25,864 bases of DNA from JBBRCE01 sp038205115. Its GTDB lineage: Bacteria > Planctomycetota > Planctomycetia > Pirellulales > JBBRCE01. The notes under the pieces were generated by a model. It was given only the letters and a program-made list of their open reading frames with translations, made no database searches and was not told where the DNA came from. The stretch is taken from contig JBBRCE010000067.1 of NCBI GenBank assembly GCA_038205115.1, forward strand, positions 1-25,864, written 5' to 3'. A program made the position numbers and the translations under genes. Of the stretch, positions 1-7,011 are shown in pieces; positions within the stretch are counted from its first letter, which is position 1, and each line of letters begins with the position of its first letter.

Positions 1-39
1 CGACACCAAACTTGCCGGCGCAACCTTGGGCGTAGACAT
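1..39 (-). CDS. Partial gene leaving the left edge (N-terminus only)
   Basis: The 5' end of a minus-strand gene appears to run off the window. An ATG at 39 opens 13 codons (MSTPKVAPASLVS) and is preceded at the right distance by AAGGAG, a good ribosome-binding site in a window where such sites are rare. A second possible start, ATG at 64 in another frame, also has AGGAG seven bases upstream and would read MKPNQGVSDVYAQGCAGKFG. The two frames cannot be told apart in so short a piece, so the frame is uncertain. No function can be assigned. The gene would be divergent from the one starting at 451. Confidence 0.4.
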   Translation of the reverse strand, partial: MSTPKVAPASLVS

Positions 40-64
40 CGCTCACTCCTTGATTCGGTTTCAT

Positions 65-450
65 GGGGGAACTCCTCTCCGTGACTCCCAGCAGTCTACC
101 CACACCCCGCAGATTGCGCCAGTCAATTTTGCCACACCCATGCGGCCGAAGGCGGTTTGCCGTAAACCGGCGGCCACTCGCGGTGACGCCCGCACTTCTT
201 AAACGCCTGCCGCGTAGTAATTTAGCGGATAGAAAATTGACGTTTGCCAGCGGCAGTTTGACGCGTTAACGACTTCGTAAATACACTGGAGTCTGCCGCA
301 ACGTGCTGCGAGGGGTCAAAAATTGCTTGCTAGCTTTGCCAATTCGGTCAAGATTGCCGGTCGTGCAACCGAAGACAGTACGTGGCGGATACGTGCCCCC
401 AAGGACGGCGCGACCTGGCGCGTCGACCTTTCGCAAGAGAGGTAAAGACA
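65..450. other. Divergent intergenic region, 386 bp
   Basis: This gap separates the fragment at the left edge (minus) from the gene at 451 (plus). No reading frame in it has protein-like character. It holds a candidate plus-strand promoter at 258-287 and the AGAGAGG ribosome-binding site near 436-442. Nothing else stands out. Confidence 0.5.
258..287 (+). promoter_or_regulatory. Candidate sigma70-type promoter for the 451-993 gene
   Basis: TTGACG (258-263, five of six consensus bases) and TACACT (282-287, four of six) are separated by 18 bp. Transcription would start near 294 and give a leader of about 155 nt before the ATG at 451. This rests on consensus matching only. Confidence 0.33.
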
Positions 451-993
451 ATGTATCCCAGTCAATCGAATCAAGACCTACGGCGTTTTTTTGCTGGACT
501 CACCGAGTTCGCCTTCGAAGGGCGACTGGGCGTGGCCGATCCGCCGCTTGTCGAGTACATCAGCGAGTTGCTCACTCGTTTTTTGGACTTCAACGCCATC
601 TATGCGGTTCGCAGTCCCGCCGGCAAACGGTTGGACCAAGTGGCCGATATGTTGGCCGAAGCCGAAGCTCGCTCGGGCGATGCGCGCCGCGAAGTCCATC
701 GCCACATTGGCGACTTCGCCCTGTTTTGGACCGGCCTGTTTCCCGAATCGCTCGATCGGCTCAAACGCGGCGGCTTCAAAGACGCGTTGTTGGATTATCG
801 CCAAACCGGCAAGCGGGCGTACTTCATCGCCAGCACCATCGACACGCAACAGCCGCGGATCGAAAATGGCTTGCTGCAGCGGCTGAGTCACGACTTCGAA
901 CTCTGCGCCTATGGGCTGGGCGAAGTTCGCCGCGAATGGCAACGGCTGGAAGACGACGGACCCATTCCGCCCAAGCCGATCATTTTTAACTGA
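451..993 (+). CDS. Conserved-looking hypothetical protein, 180 aa
   Basis: I do not recognise this protein. The start at 451 is chosen over an upstream in-frame start at 382 because AGAGAGG lies about eight bases before it and the residues before Met451 (Arg/Pro-rich) look like non-coding translation. The product is soluble, with no signal peptide or membrane segment. It is mostly amphipathic helix, starting MYPSQSNQDLRRFFAGL, with a striking central aromatic motif FALFWTGLFPE (about residues 88-98), an acidic/basic helical middle and a C-terminus rich in Pro and Ile (PIPPKPIIFN). The even mix of residues and codon use like its neighbours argue for a real gene. It is convergent with the dehydrogenase gene on the other strand and seems to be transcribed alone. 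Confidence 0.8.
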   Translation: MYPSQSNQDLRRFFAGLTEFAFEGRLGVADPPLVEYISELLTRFLDFNAIYAVRSPAGKRLDQVADMLAEAEARSGDARREVHRHIGDFALFWTGLFPESLDRLKRGGFKDALLDYRQTGKRAYFIASTIDTQQPRIENGLLQRLSHDFELCAYGLGEVRREWQRLEDDGPIPPKPIIFN

Positions 994-1004
994 GCAAACG
1001 TTGC

Positions 1005-1021
1005 CGCGGCAGCTTGCCGCG
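1005..1021. terminator. GC-rich hairpin between convergent genes
   Basis: CGCGGCA (1005-1011) and TGCCGCG (1015-1021) form a perfect 7-bp stem around the loop GCT. It lies in the 69-bp gap between the ends of the 451-993 gene and the minus-strand dehydrogenase gene. There is no U-tract on either side, so it is at best a structural or bidirectional terminator. Confidence 0.3.
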
Positions 1022-1062
1022 TTAGCGATGCCGAGACGCGCGATTCCAAACTCTCGCCCGCA

Positions 1063-2091
1063 CTAGTTGATGATGTTTCGCACGCGTTGTCCTAGCAGCG
1101 CGCGGCGGCAGTTTTCTGCACCTTTGCTCCGCATGTCCATTAGTCCCTCTTCGCTGTAAAACGCGGAATGCGGGTTAATCAGCACTCGCTGATGAGCCGG
1201 GTGCCGCGGATTGCGCCAGGCCGCCACCAACACGTCATCCACGGGCGGCGGTTCATGGGGCAAAACGTCGATGCCGACGCCGGCCAAGTGTCCAGAAGCA
1301 ATCAACTCCGGAATTGCCTGCGTCTGGACAATGGCGCCTCGCGCGGTGTTGATTACGAACGATCCGCGCGGCAGCGCAGCCATTGCGGCTCCGTCGAGCA
1401 GGTTGCGCGTTTCGCTCGTGAGCGGACAATGCACGCTGAGAATGTGCGTGTGAGCTACCAGTTCCGCCAGCGTCTCGCAACGCCGCACCCCCAGCGATTT
1501 ATCGATACCGTCGACCACGTAAGGATCGTAAAACGCCACCTGCATGCCCAGCGCTTTGGCACGCAGCGCCGTTGCGGTTCCAATCCGACCCAGACCAATA
1601 ATGCCGAATTGTTTGCCGCGCAAGCGATGGATGGGCGACGCATTAACGTACATCCAAGGCGGCGCCGCCGCGGCATGCCCCGCCGATGTTTCTGCCGGCG
1701 GCGTGCGCAACAGCGAGTTTTGCAGGGCAATGCCGCGCGAAAGCGCCAGCGCAAATCCAATTGCGGAGTCGGCAACTTCTTCCGTGCCGTAGTCCGGAAT
1801 GTTGGCCACGTTGATGCCCCGCGTGCGCGCGTAGCGCCAATCGACGTTGTCCACGCCCACGCCGCAACGGACAATCAGTTTGCAATCGGTCAGCCGGGAG
1901 ATGGTTCGTTCGCTCAAGCCCAAATTGTGGTACAGCAAGATGGCGGCGGCGGATTCGATCCGCCCAATCAATTCGTCCTCGCAATACGCATCCAGCGCCA
2001 CGACATCGGCCACATCGCCCAAAATCTGCCGCTCGGGCGCTAAGTCATCCGCAATGAAGTCCGTAATGATCACTTGGGGATGTTGCGACAT
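1063..2091 (-). CDS. CtBP-like D-isomer-specific 2-hydroxyacid dehydrogenase, 342 aa
   Basis: This is an NAD(P)-dependent dehydrogenase of the 2-hydroxyacid family, in which a 2-hydroxyacid and the matching 2-oxoacid are interconverted in the cytosol. The Rossmann nucleotide-binding motif GLGRIG is at residues 166-171. The family catalytic residues are all visible: Arg251 in NTARG, Glu280 in LPHEPP and His308 in NPHSAFY. The N-terminal catalytic half includes RCGVGVDNVD (75-84) and IPDYGTEEVADSA (98-110), which resemble the C-terminal-binding-protein (CtBP) subgroup more than phosphoglycerate dehydrogenase; there is no C-terminal ACT domain. A short Ala/Pro-rich insert lies near residues 131-146. 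The substrate cannot be read from the sequence. The gene starts 62 bp after the mutS stop on the same strand and has no clear ribosome-binding site, so it may share the mutS transcript. Confidence 0.9.
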   Translation of the reverse strand: MSQHPQVIITDFIADDLAPERQILGDVADVVALDAYCEDELIGRIESAAAILLYHNLGLSERTISRLTDCKLIVRCGVGVDNVDWRYARTRGINVANIPDYGTEEVADSAIGFALALSRGIALQNSLLRTPPAETSAGHAAAAPPWMYVNASPIHRLRGKQFGIIGLGRIGTATALRAKALGMQVAFYDPYVVDGIDKSLGVRRCETLAELVAHTHILSVHCPLTSETRNLLDGAAMAALPRGSFVINTARGAIVQTQAIPELIASGHLAGVGIDVLPHEPPPVDDVLVAAWRNPRHPAHQRVLINPHSAFYSEEGLMDMRSKGAENCRRALLGQRVRNIIN

Positions 2092-2153
2092 GATCGAATA
2101 GCCAGTAATTGTTCGGCGCGAGGTTGATAGGTTGCAAAATGTTCAGACGACGT

Positions 2154-4784
2154 TCAAGAGTCGGTATCGCCGCGGGACGATTGCGCGGCCTTCTGCCACT
2201 CGGCCACCAATTGCAGTGCGGCCAGCGGCGTGGTTTGATTCAGATCGATGGCCCGAATTTGCTGAAGCAGTGGATGCTCGGCCGGCGCGAATAACGTCAA
2301 TTGTAGGTCGCCGCCGCGCCGTGTTTTGCTGATCTTGGCGCCAGAACCGCGGCTCTGGCCGTCGAGGTGCGTTTGTTCCAGTTGCGCCAGGATTTGCTTG
2401 GCGCGCTCGTTCACTTCTTGCGGCACGCCAGCCAGTCGAGCAACGTGAATGCCGTAGCTTTTGTCGGCCGCGCCTTCGATGATTTTATGCAAGAAGATCA
2501 CCTGGTCGTTCCATTCGCGGACCGAGACATTCAAGTTTCGCACCGCCGGCAGCGACTTCTGCAAATCGGTCAGTTCGTGATAGTGCGTGGCAAAAAACGT
2601 GCGGCAGCCGACGCGGTCGTGTAGAAATTCGACGACCGACCAGGCCAGCGACAGGCCATCGTACGTGCTGGTGCCGCGGCCGATTTCGTCGAGAATCACC
2701 AAGCTGCGCTCGCTGGCTGTGTTGAGAATCCGCGCGGTTTCAATCATCTCCACCATGAACGTGCTTTGCCCGCGCGACAGCTCATCGCTGGCGCCCACGC
2801 GGGCAAAAATCCGATCGGTCACGCCGATGGTCGCTCGTCTGGCCGGCACAAAACTGCCCACGTGCGCCAGTAGCGTAATCAAGGCAATCTGCCGAATATA
2901 CGTGCTTTTGCCGGCCATATTTGGACCGGTAATCAACATCACCAAACCATCGTCGGCACCGCAGGTCACGTCGTTGGGCACGAATGCGCCTTGCGTCAGC
3001 ACAATGTCGAGCACCGGGTGCCGGCCATCGACAATTCGCAGCGTGCGATCGTCCGTCAATTTGGGGCGGCAGTAGCCGCGTTGTCGCGCGAGTTCGGCCA
3101 GCGAGACTAGCACGTCCAACTGCGCCAAGACTTCGGCCGCCGACTTCAGCCGTTTGCCGCCCTGCGCCACGAGTTCGCGCAGTTCGACAAACAACTGCGA
3201 TTCCACATCTTTGCACTTTTCGTCCGCCGAAAGCACTTTTTCTTCGTACTCTTTGAGCTCGGGAGTAATATAGCGCTCGGCATTCTTGACGGTCTGCTTG
3301 CGGATGTATTCGTCGGGCACCTTTTGCCCATGCGTGTGCGTGACTTCCAGATAGTAACCAAATACTTTGTTGAAGCCGACCTTCAGGCTGGGAATGCCGG
3401 TGCGGGCAATTTCCGTGGCCTGGTATTGCGCGATCCACTGCTTGCCACCGCTGGCCAGTTCGCGCAGATCGTCCAGCGGCCCGTGATAACCGGGGCGAAT
3501 GAATCCGCCATCGCGACTGGTGAGCGGGCAATCGTCCACCAGCGCTGAGTCGAGTTTACTGCGAATGTCAGGGCAGAGATCGAGCGATTCTTCCAACCGG
3601 CTGAGCAATTCGCTTTTTCGCGCTGCCAGCTTGGCTTTGATTTGCGGTAAGCTGCGCAGCGTGCGGCCGAGAAAACTCAAATCGCGGGGTGTGGCGCGGC
3701 CGGTAGAAACGCGTGTCAGTAGCCGCTGCACATCGTACACGCCCCGCAATCGCTCGAACAGATCGGCGGTCAGCAGCGAGTCGGCCGCCAGTTCGCCCAC
3801 CGCGTCCAAACGCAATTCAATCTGGGCGATGTCCGTCAGCGGATTGGCAACCCACTCCCCCAACAGCCGCGCGCCCATGCCGGTGGCGGTGCGATCGATG
3901 GTGGCCAGCAGCGAACCTTCGCGGCGTCCTTCGCGCAGAGTCTTGGTGATTTCCAGGCTGCGGCGCGTCGATTCGTCGAGTTCGAGCGTCTGACCCACGC
4001 GGTACGGCGTCAACCGATCGATATGATCCAGCGATTGGCGCTGCGTCTCTTTGAGATATTCCAGAATCGCGCCGGCCGCGCAAATGGCCGGCCCGTCGGT
4101 TTGCTCGTCAAAGCCCAGTCCTTCCAGACTGTTCAAACCGAAGTGTTTGCATAGCGATTCCACTGCCGCCGCGCGCGAGAAGAACCAGGCGGGCCGCTGC
4201 GTGACCAGCATTTTTTCGCGCGCCACCAGCGCGGCCGTTTGTCCGGCCGCAGTGTCGCCGATGGCCGCCTCTTCGATCAGACATTCGGCCGGATCGACGC
4301 GGGCCAACTCGTCCGCCAGTCGGCCCGGCGGCAGCGATGCGGCTTGAAAGCGCCCGGTCGATAATTCCACCCAGGCCATTCCGACCGTTGTGCCGGGCAG
4401 CACCGCCGCCAGATAGTTGCATGCGCGCGGATCAAGCAGGTGATCGTCGGTCACGGTGCCGGCGGTCACCACGCGCGTGAGTTCGCGGCGGACAATGCCT
4501 TTGGCTTCGCGCGGGTCTTCAACTTGTTCGCAAATCGCCACTCGATAGCCGGCGGCCACGAGCTTGCCGAGATAACTTTCCAATTGATGGTACGGAAAGC
4601 CGGCCATCGGAATCGGATTTTCGCCTTTGTCGCGGCTGGTGAGCGACAAGTTGAGCACTTTGGCGACGGTTTTAGCGTCGTCGAAAAACAGCTCGTAGAA
4701 GTCTCCCATCCGAAACAACAAAATCGCGTCAGGGCAAGCCTGCTTGGCATCGAGATACTGTTTCATCATCGGCGTGGGTGTCAT
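2154..4784 (-). CDS. mutS: DNA mismatch repair ATPase MutS, 876 aa
   Basis: MutS binds mismatches and small loops in DNA and, using ATP, signals to MutL to start strand-specific repair. The mismatch-wedge motif FYE is at residues 29-31 (RMGDFYELF). The ABC-type ATPase domain has Walker A GPNMAGKST starting at residue 620 and Walker B LVILDEIGRGTS with Asp699-Glu700; these positions match the family. The connector, lever and clamp regions lie between, and the C-terminus has the expected helical tail (LAALQLVAEWQK). The open frame extends upstream to 4898, but those 38 extra codons have no MutS character, whereas MTPTPMMKQYLDAK is a typical MutS start, so 4784 is preferred. No strong ribosome-binding site is seen. 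The gene is divergent from the membrane-protein/rarA pair and is followed by the dehydrogenase gene. Confidence 0.97.
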   Translation of the reverse strand: MTPTPMMKQYLDAKQACPDAILLFRMGDFYELFFDDAKTVAKVLNLSLTSRDKGENPIPMAGFPYHQLESYLGKLVAAGYRVAICEQVEDPREAKGIVRRELTRVVTAGTVTDDHLLDPRACNYLAAVLPGTTVGMAWVELSTGRFQAASLPPGRLADELARVDPAECLIEEAAIGDTAAGQTAALVAREKMLVTQRPAWFFSRAAAVESLCKHFGLNSLEGLGFDEQTDGPAICAAGAILEYLKETQRQSLDHIDRLTPYRVGQTLELDESTRRSLEITKTLREGRREGSLLATIDRTATGMGARLLGEWVANPLTDIAQIELRLDAVGELAADSLLTADLFERLRGVYDVQRLLTRVSTGRATPRDLSFLGRTLRSLPQIKAKLAARKSELLSRLEESLDLCPDIRSKLDSALVDDCPLTSRDGGFIRPGYHGPLDDLRELASGGKQWIAQYQATEIARTGIPSLKVGFNKVFGYYLEVTHTHGQKVPDEYIRKQTVKNAERYITPELKEYEEKVLSADEKCKDVESQLFVELRELVAQGGKRLKSAAEVLAQLDVLVSLAELARQRGYCRPKLTDDRTLRIVDGRHPVLDIVLTQGAFVPNDVTCGADDGLVMLITGPNMAGKSTYIRQIALITLLAHVGSFVPARRATIGVTDRIFARVGASDELSRGQSTFMVEMIETARILNTASERSLVILDEIGRGTSTYDGLSLAWSVVEFLHDRVGCRTFFATHYHELTDLQKSLPAVRNLNVSVREWNDQVIFLHKIIEGAADKSYGIHVARLAGVPQEVNERAKQILAQLEQTHLDGQSRGSGAKISKTRRGGDLQLTLFAPAEHPLLQQIRAIDLNQTTPLAALQLVAEWQKAAQSSRGDTDS

Positions 4785-4888
4785 TTGGCCTATCGTAGCG
4801 AAGCGCGGCCAACGCGGCGAGACGCCGCCGGACAAATTGAAATCCGCCTGCCCGGAATGGCAGGCGCGATTGGTTGATTTGGCGTCGA

Positions 4889-4917
4889 TTGACGGCATCG
4901 GGCATGGCGGTCACAAT
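4889..4917 (+). promoter_or_regulatory. Candidate sigma70-type promoter for the 4972-7011 gene pair
   Basis: TTGACG (4889-4894) and CACAAT (4912-4917) are 17 bp apart, matching consensus at five and four of six positions. The predicted start near 4924 leaves a leader of about 48 nt before the ATG at 4972. It lies in the 187-bp divergent region shared with mutS. Confidence 0.38.
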
Positions 4918-4971
4918 ACGCGTGGCCAGCAACAGAATGATTCTGCAACCAATGCTTTTGAGGAATTTGCC

Positions 4972-5625
4972 ATGTCCATGCCCAGCCAACCCGTCGTCAC
5001 CCCTCCGCCGAAGAAGTCGGGCACGAGCAAGTTTTTGCTTGGTTGCGGTGGCATTTTTTTGGTGCTCTGCCTGATCTGCTGCGGCGGCGTGGGATACGTG
5101 GCTTATAGCATCAAGGGCGCGTTTACGAGCGACCCCGCGAAGACGCAAGCTGTTGCGGCAACGATTGCCGACTTCGATTCCTCGCCGTTGGCGTCCTCCG
5201 AGCCGACCGGCGCCTACGACGGTTGGTTTCCCGGAGTCGGCAAGATTCGTGGAGCGATGTATACGCCCAAGGGGACGCAAGAGGCCGGCAAGAAACACTT
5301 CTTCGTAATTGCCGAGTTTCCGGCAGGCATCGATCAGCAAGCCGCCGAGAAACAAATCAATGACAGTGTCAATAAGCAGGCTGGCGCCGATGGCAACGAG
5401 AAGTTCGATACGAAAAAGCTCGAAGCGATCGAACATGCCGTGAATGGCAAACCTGGACACTTTCAAATCAATCAACTGATCGACAGCACCGGCAAGGTCG
5501 CCGGTGATCAAGTTATCGGCACCTTTGTTGGCAAAGGCGGCGGACTGGGAATCGTGATCATCACCATGGCCGACGACGAAGAAGACCTGAAAGCCGCCAA
5601 AGATTTCATTCAATCGCTGAAATAA
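4972..5625 (+). CDS. Hypothetical single-pass membrane protein, 217 aa
   Basis: I do not recognise a named family. The start at 4972 is supported by GAGGA seven bases upstream; the open frame extends back to 4744 but overlaps the start of mutS on the other strand and looks non-coding there. Layout: a short Pro/Lys-rich N-terminus, one hydrophobic segment (about residues 20-47, LLGCGGIFLVLCLICCGGVG, unusually rich in Gly and Cys), then about 165 residues that are soluble and probably outside the membrane, mixed alpha/beta, ending with a helix DLKAAKDFIQSLK. The Cys cluster is inside the hydrophobic segment rather than a clear lipobox. A basic segment before the membrane helix suggests N-in topology. 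rarA starts 24 bp after its stop, so the two are probably co-transcribed; this alone does not imply a shared function. Confidence 0.82.
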   Translation: MSMPSQPVVTPPPKKSGTSKFLLGCGGIFLVLCLICCGGVGYVAYSIKGAFTSDPAKTQAVAATIADFDSSPLASSEPTGAYDGWFPGVGKIRGAMYTPKGTQEAGKKHFFVIAEFPAGIDQQAAEKQINDSVNKQAGADGNEKFDTKKLEAIEHAVNGKPGHFQINQLIDSTGKVAGDQVIGTFVGKGGGLGIVIITMADDEEDLKAAKDFIQSLK

Positions 5626-5649
5626 GGCGGGATCGTCGGCCGGTGCCCC

Positions 5650-7011
5650 ATGTCTCTGTTTGCCGCCAGCGAGGCTGCCAATCGTCGTCGCGCGCAGCCG
5701 CTGGCCGCACGTATGCGGCCGACGACGCTGGATGAGTTCGTTGGGCAGCAGCATTTTTTAGGGCCCGGCAAATTGCTCCGCCGGCTGTTGGCGGCCGATC
5801 GCTTGGGCTCCGTAATTTTTTACGGCCCGCCCGGCACCGGCAAAACCACGCTCGCCAATCTGCTGGCCACGGCCAGTCGTAGCCGATTCGTGCAGTTGAG
5901 CGCCGTGACCAGCGGCGTGAAAGAGCTGCGCGAGGTGCTAGAAGCGGCCCGCGATCGGCTCTCCGCCGATGCGCAAAAAACACTGTTGTTTGTCGATGAG
6001 ATACACCGCTTCAATAAGTCGCAGCAGGACGTGCTGCTGCCGGACGTTGAAGATGGCGGCGTAATTCTGGTTGGAGCGACAACGCAAAATCCGTTTTTTG
6101 CCATCAACAGCGCGCTGGTCAGCCGCAGCCGCGTGTTTCAGTTTCAGCCACTGTCGACCGACGATATCAAAACCCTGTTGCACCGCGCGCTCACTGACCG
6201 CGACCGCGGCTTGGGCGAAAACCAGGTTCGCCTGCACGACGACGCGGCCGACTTTTTGGCCGAAGTCAGCGATGGCGACGCGCGACGCGCGCTCTCCGCG
6301 CTGGAAGTGGGCGTGCTCTCCAGCAATGAGCGCCCCCTGGAGTTCACGCGGGCGCTGGCCGAAGAATCGGTGCAGCGCAAAGCCGTCGAATACGACCGCA
6401 CCGGCGATTCGCATTACGACGCCATCAGCGCGCTGATCAAATCGCTCCGCGGCAGCGATCCGGACGCCGGAATTTATTGGCTGGCGCGGATGCTCGAAGC
6501 CGGCGAAGACGTGCGTTTTTTGGCGCGTCGGCTGGTGATTCTGGCCAGTGAAGACGTCGGCAATGCCGACCCGCAAGCACTGCAAATTGCGGTGGCCGCC
6601 ATGCAAGCTTGCGAGTTCGTCGGCTTGCCTGAGTGCCAGTTGAGTTTGGCGCAGGCTGTCACCTATTTGGCCACCGCGCCAAAATCGAACGCCTCGACCG
6701 TGGCCATTGGCGAAGCGCGGCGTGATGTCCGCGAGGGCCGCTTGCTGCCAGTGCCGGTCCACCTGCGCGATAAACACTATTACGGCGCGGATCGCCTAGG
6801 GCATGGCGCGGGTTACGAATATGCCCACGATGCACCGGATGCCGTGGCCGCGCAAGACTATCTGGGCATTGACCGCGAATATTATCGCCCGGTCGATCGC
6901 GGCTACGAGTCCGAACTGGCGCTGCGTTTGCAAACCATTCGCGCGACGTTGCGGCAAGCCAAGCCGCCAGCGTCGTCAGATGAATCCTCCACGGCACCGA
7001 CCGAAACTTAG
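5650..7011 (+). CDS. rarA: Replication-associated recombination protein A (AAA+ ATPase), 453 aa
   Basis: RarA (MgsA, related to eukaryotic WRNIP1/Mgs1) is a clamp-loader-like AAA+ ATPase acting at stalled replication forks. Walker A GPPGTGKTT begins at residue 59, Walker B LLFVDEIHRF has Asp116-Glu117, sensor 1 is GATTQNP (142-148), and the arginine-finger segment SRSRVFQF follows at 159. Sensor 2 lies in GDARRALSALE. The C-terminal half has the RarA tetramerisation features: HYDAISALIKSLRGSDPDAG, a strong family signature, followed by ARRLVILASEDVGNADP and, near the end, LRDKHYYGADRLGHGAGY. The last 20 residues are a Ser/Thr/Pro tail. The length is normal for the family. No strong ribosome-binding site precedes the ATG. 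Its stop codon overlaps that of the mdtC-like gene, tail to tail, by four bases. Confidence 0.96.
   Translation: MSLFAASEAANRRRAQPLAARMRPTTLDEFVGQQHFLGPGKLLRRLLAADRLGSVIFYGPPGTGKTTLANLLATASRSRFVQLSAVTSGVKELREVLEAARDRLSADAQKTLLFVDEIHRFNKSQQDVLLPDVEDGGVILVGATTQNPFFAINSALVSRSRVFQFQPLSTDDIKTLLHRALTDRDRGLGENQVRLHDDAADFLAEVSDGDARRALSALEVGVLSSNERPLEFTRALAEESVQRKAVEYDRTGDSHYDAISALIKSLRGSDPDAGIYWLARMLEAGEDVRFLARRLVILASEDVGNADPQALQIAVAAMQACEFVGLPECQLSLAQAVTYLATAPKSNASTVAIGEARRDVREGRLLPVPVHLRDKHYYGADRLGHGAGYEYAHDAPDAVAAQDYLGIDREYYRPVDRGYESELALRLQTIRATLRQAKPPASSDESSTAPTET

Noticed and set aside
4785..4898. A 38-residue N-terminal extension of MutS
   Set aside because: MutS proteins begin near the TPMMKQYLDAK segment; the extra residues have no family character.
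4729..5754. A minus-strand open frame of 341 codons spanning the mutS start and the small membrane protein
   Set aside because: It overlaps three better-supported genes or gene ends, and has no ribosome-binding site or protein-like pattern.
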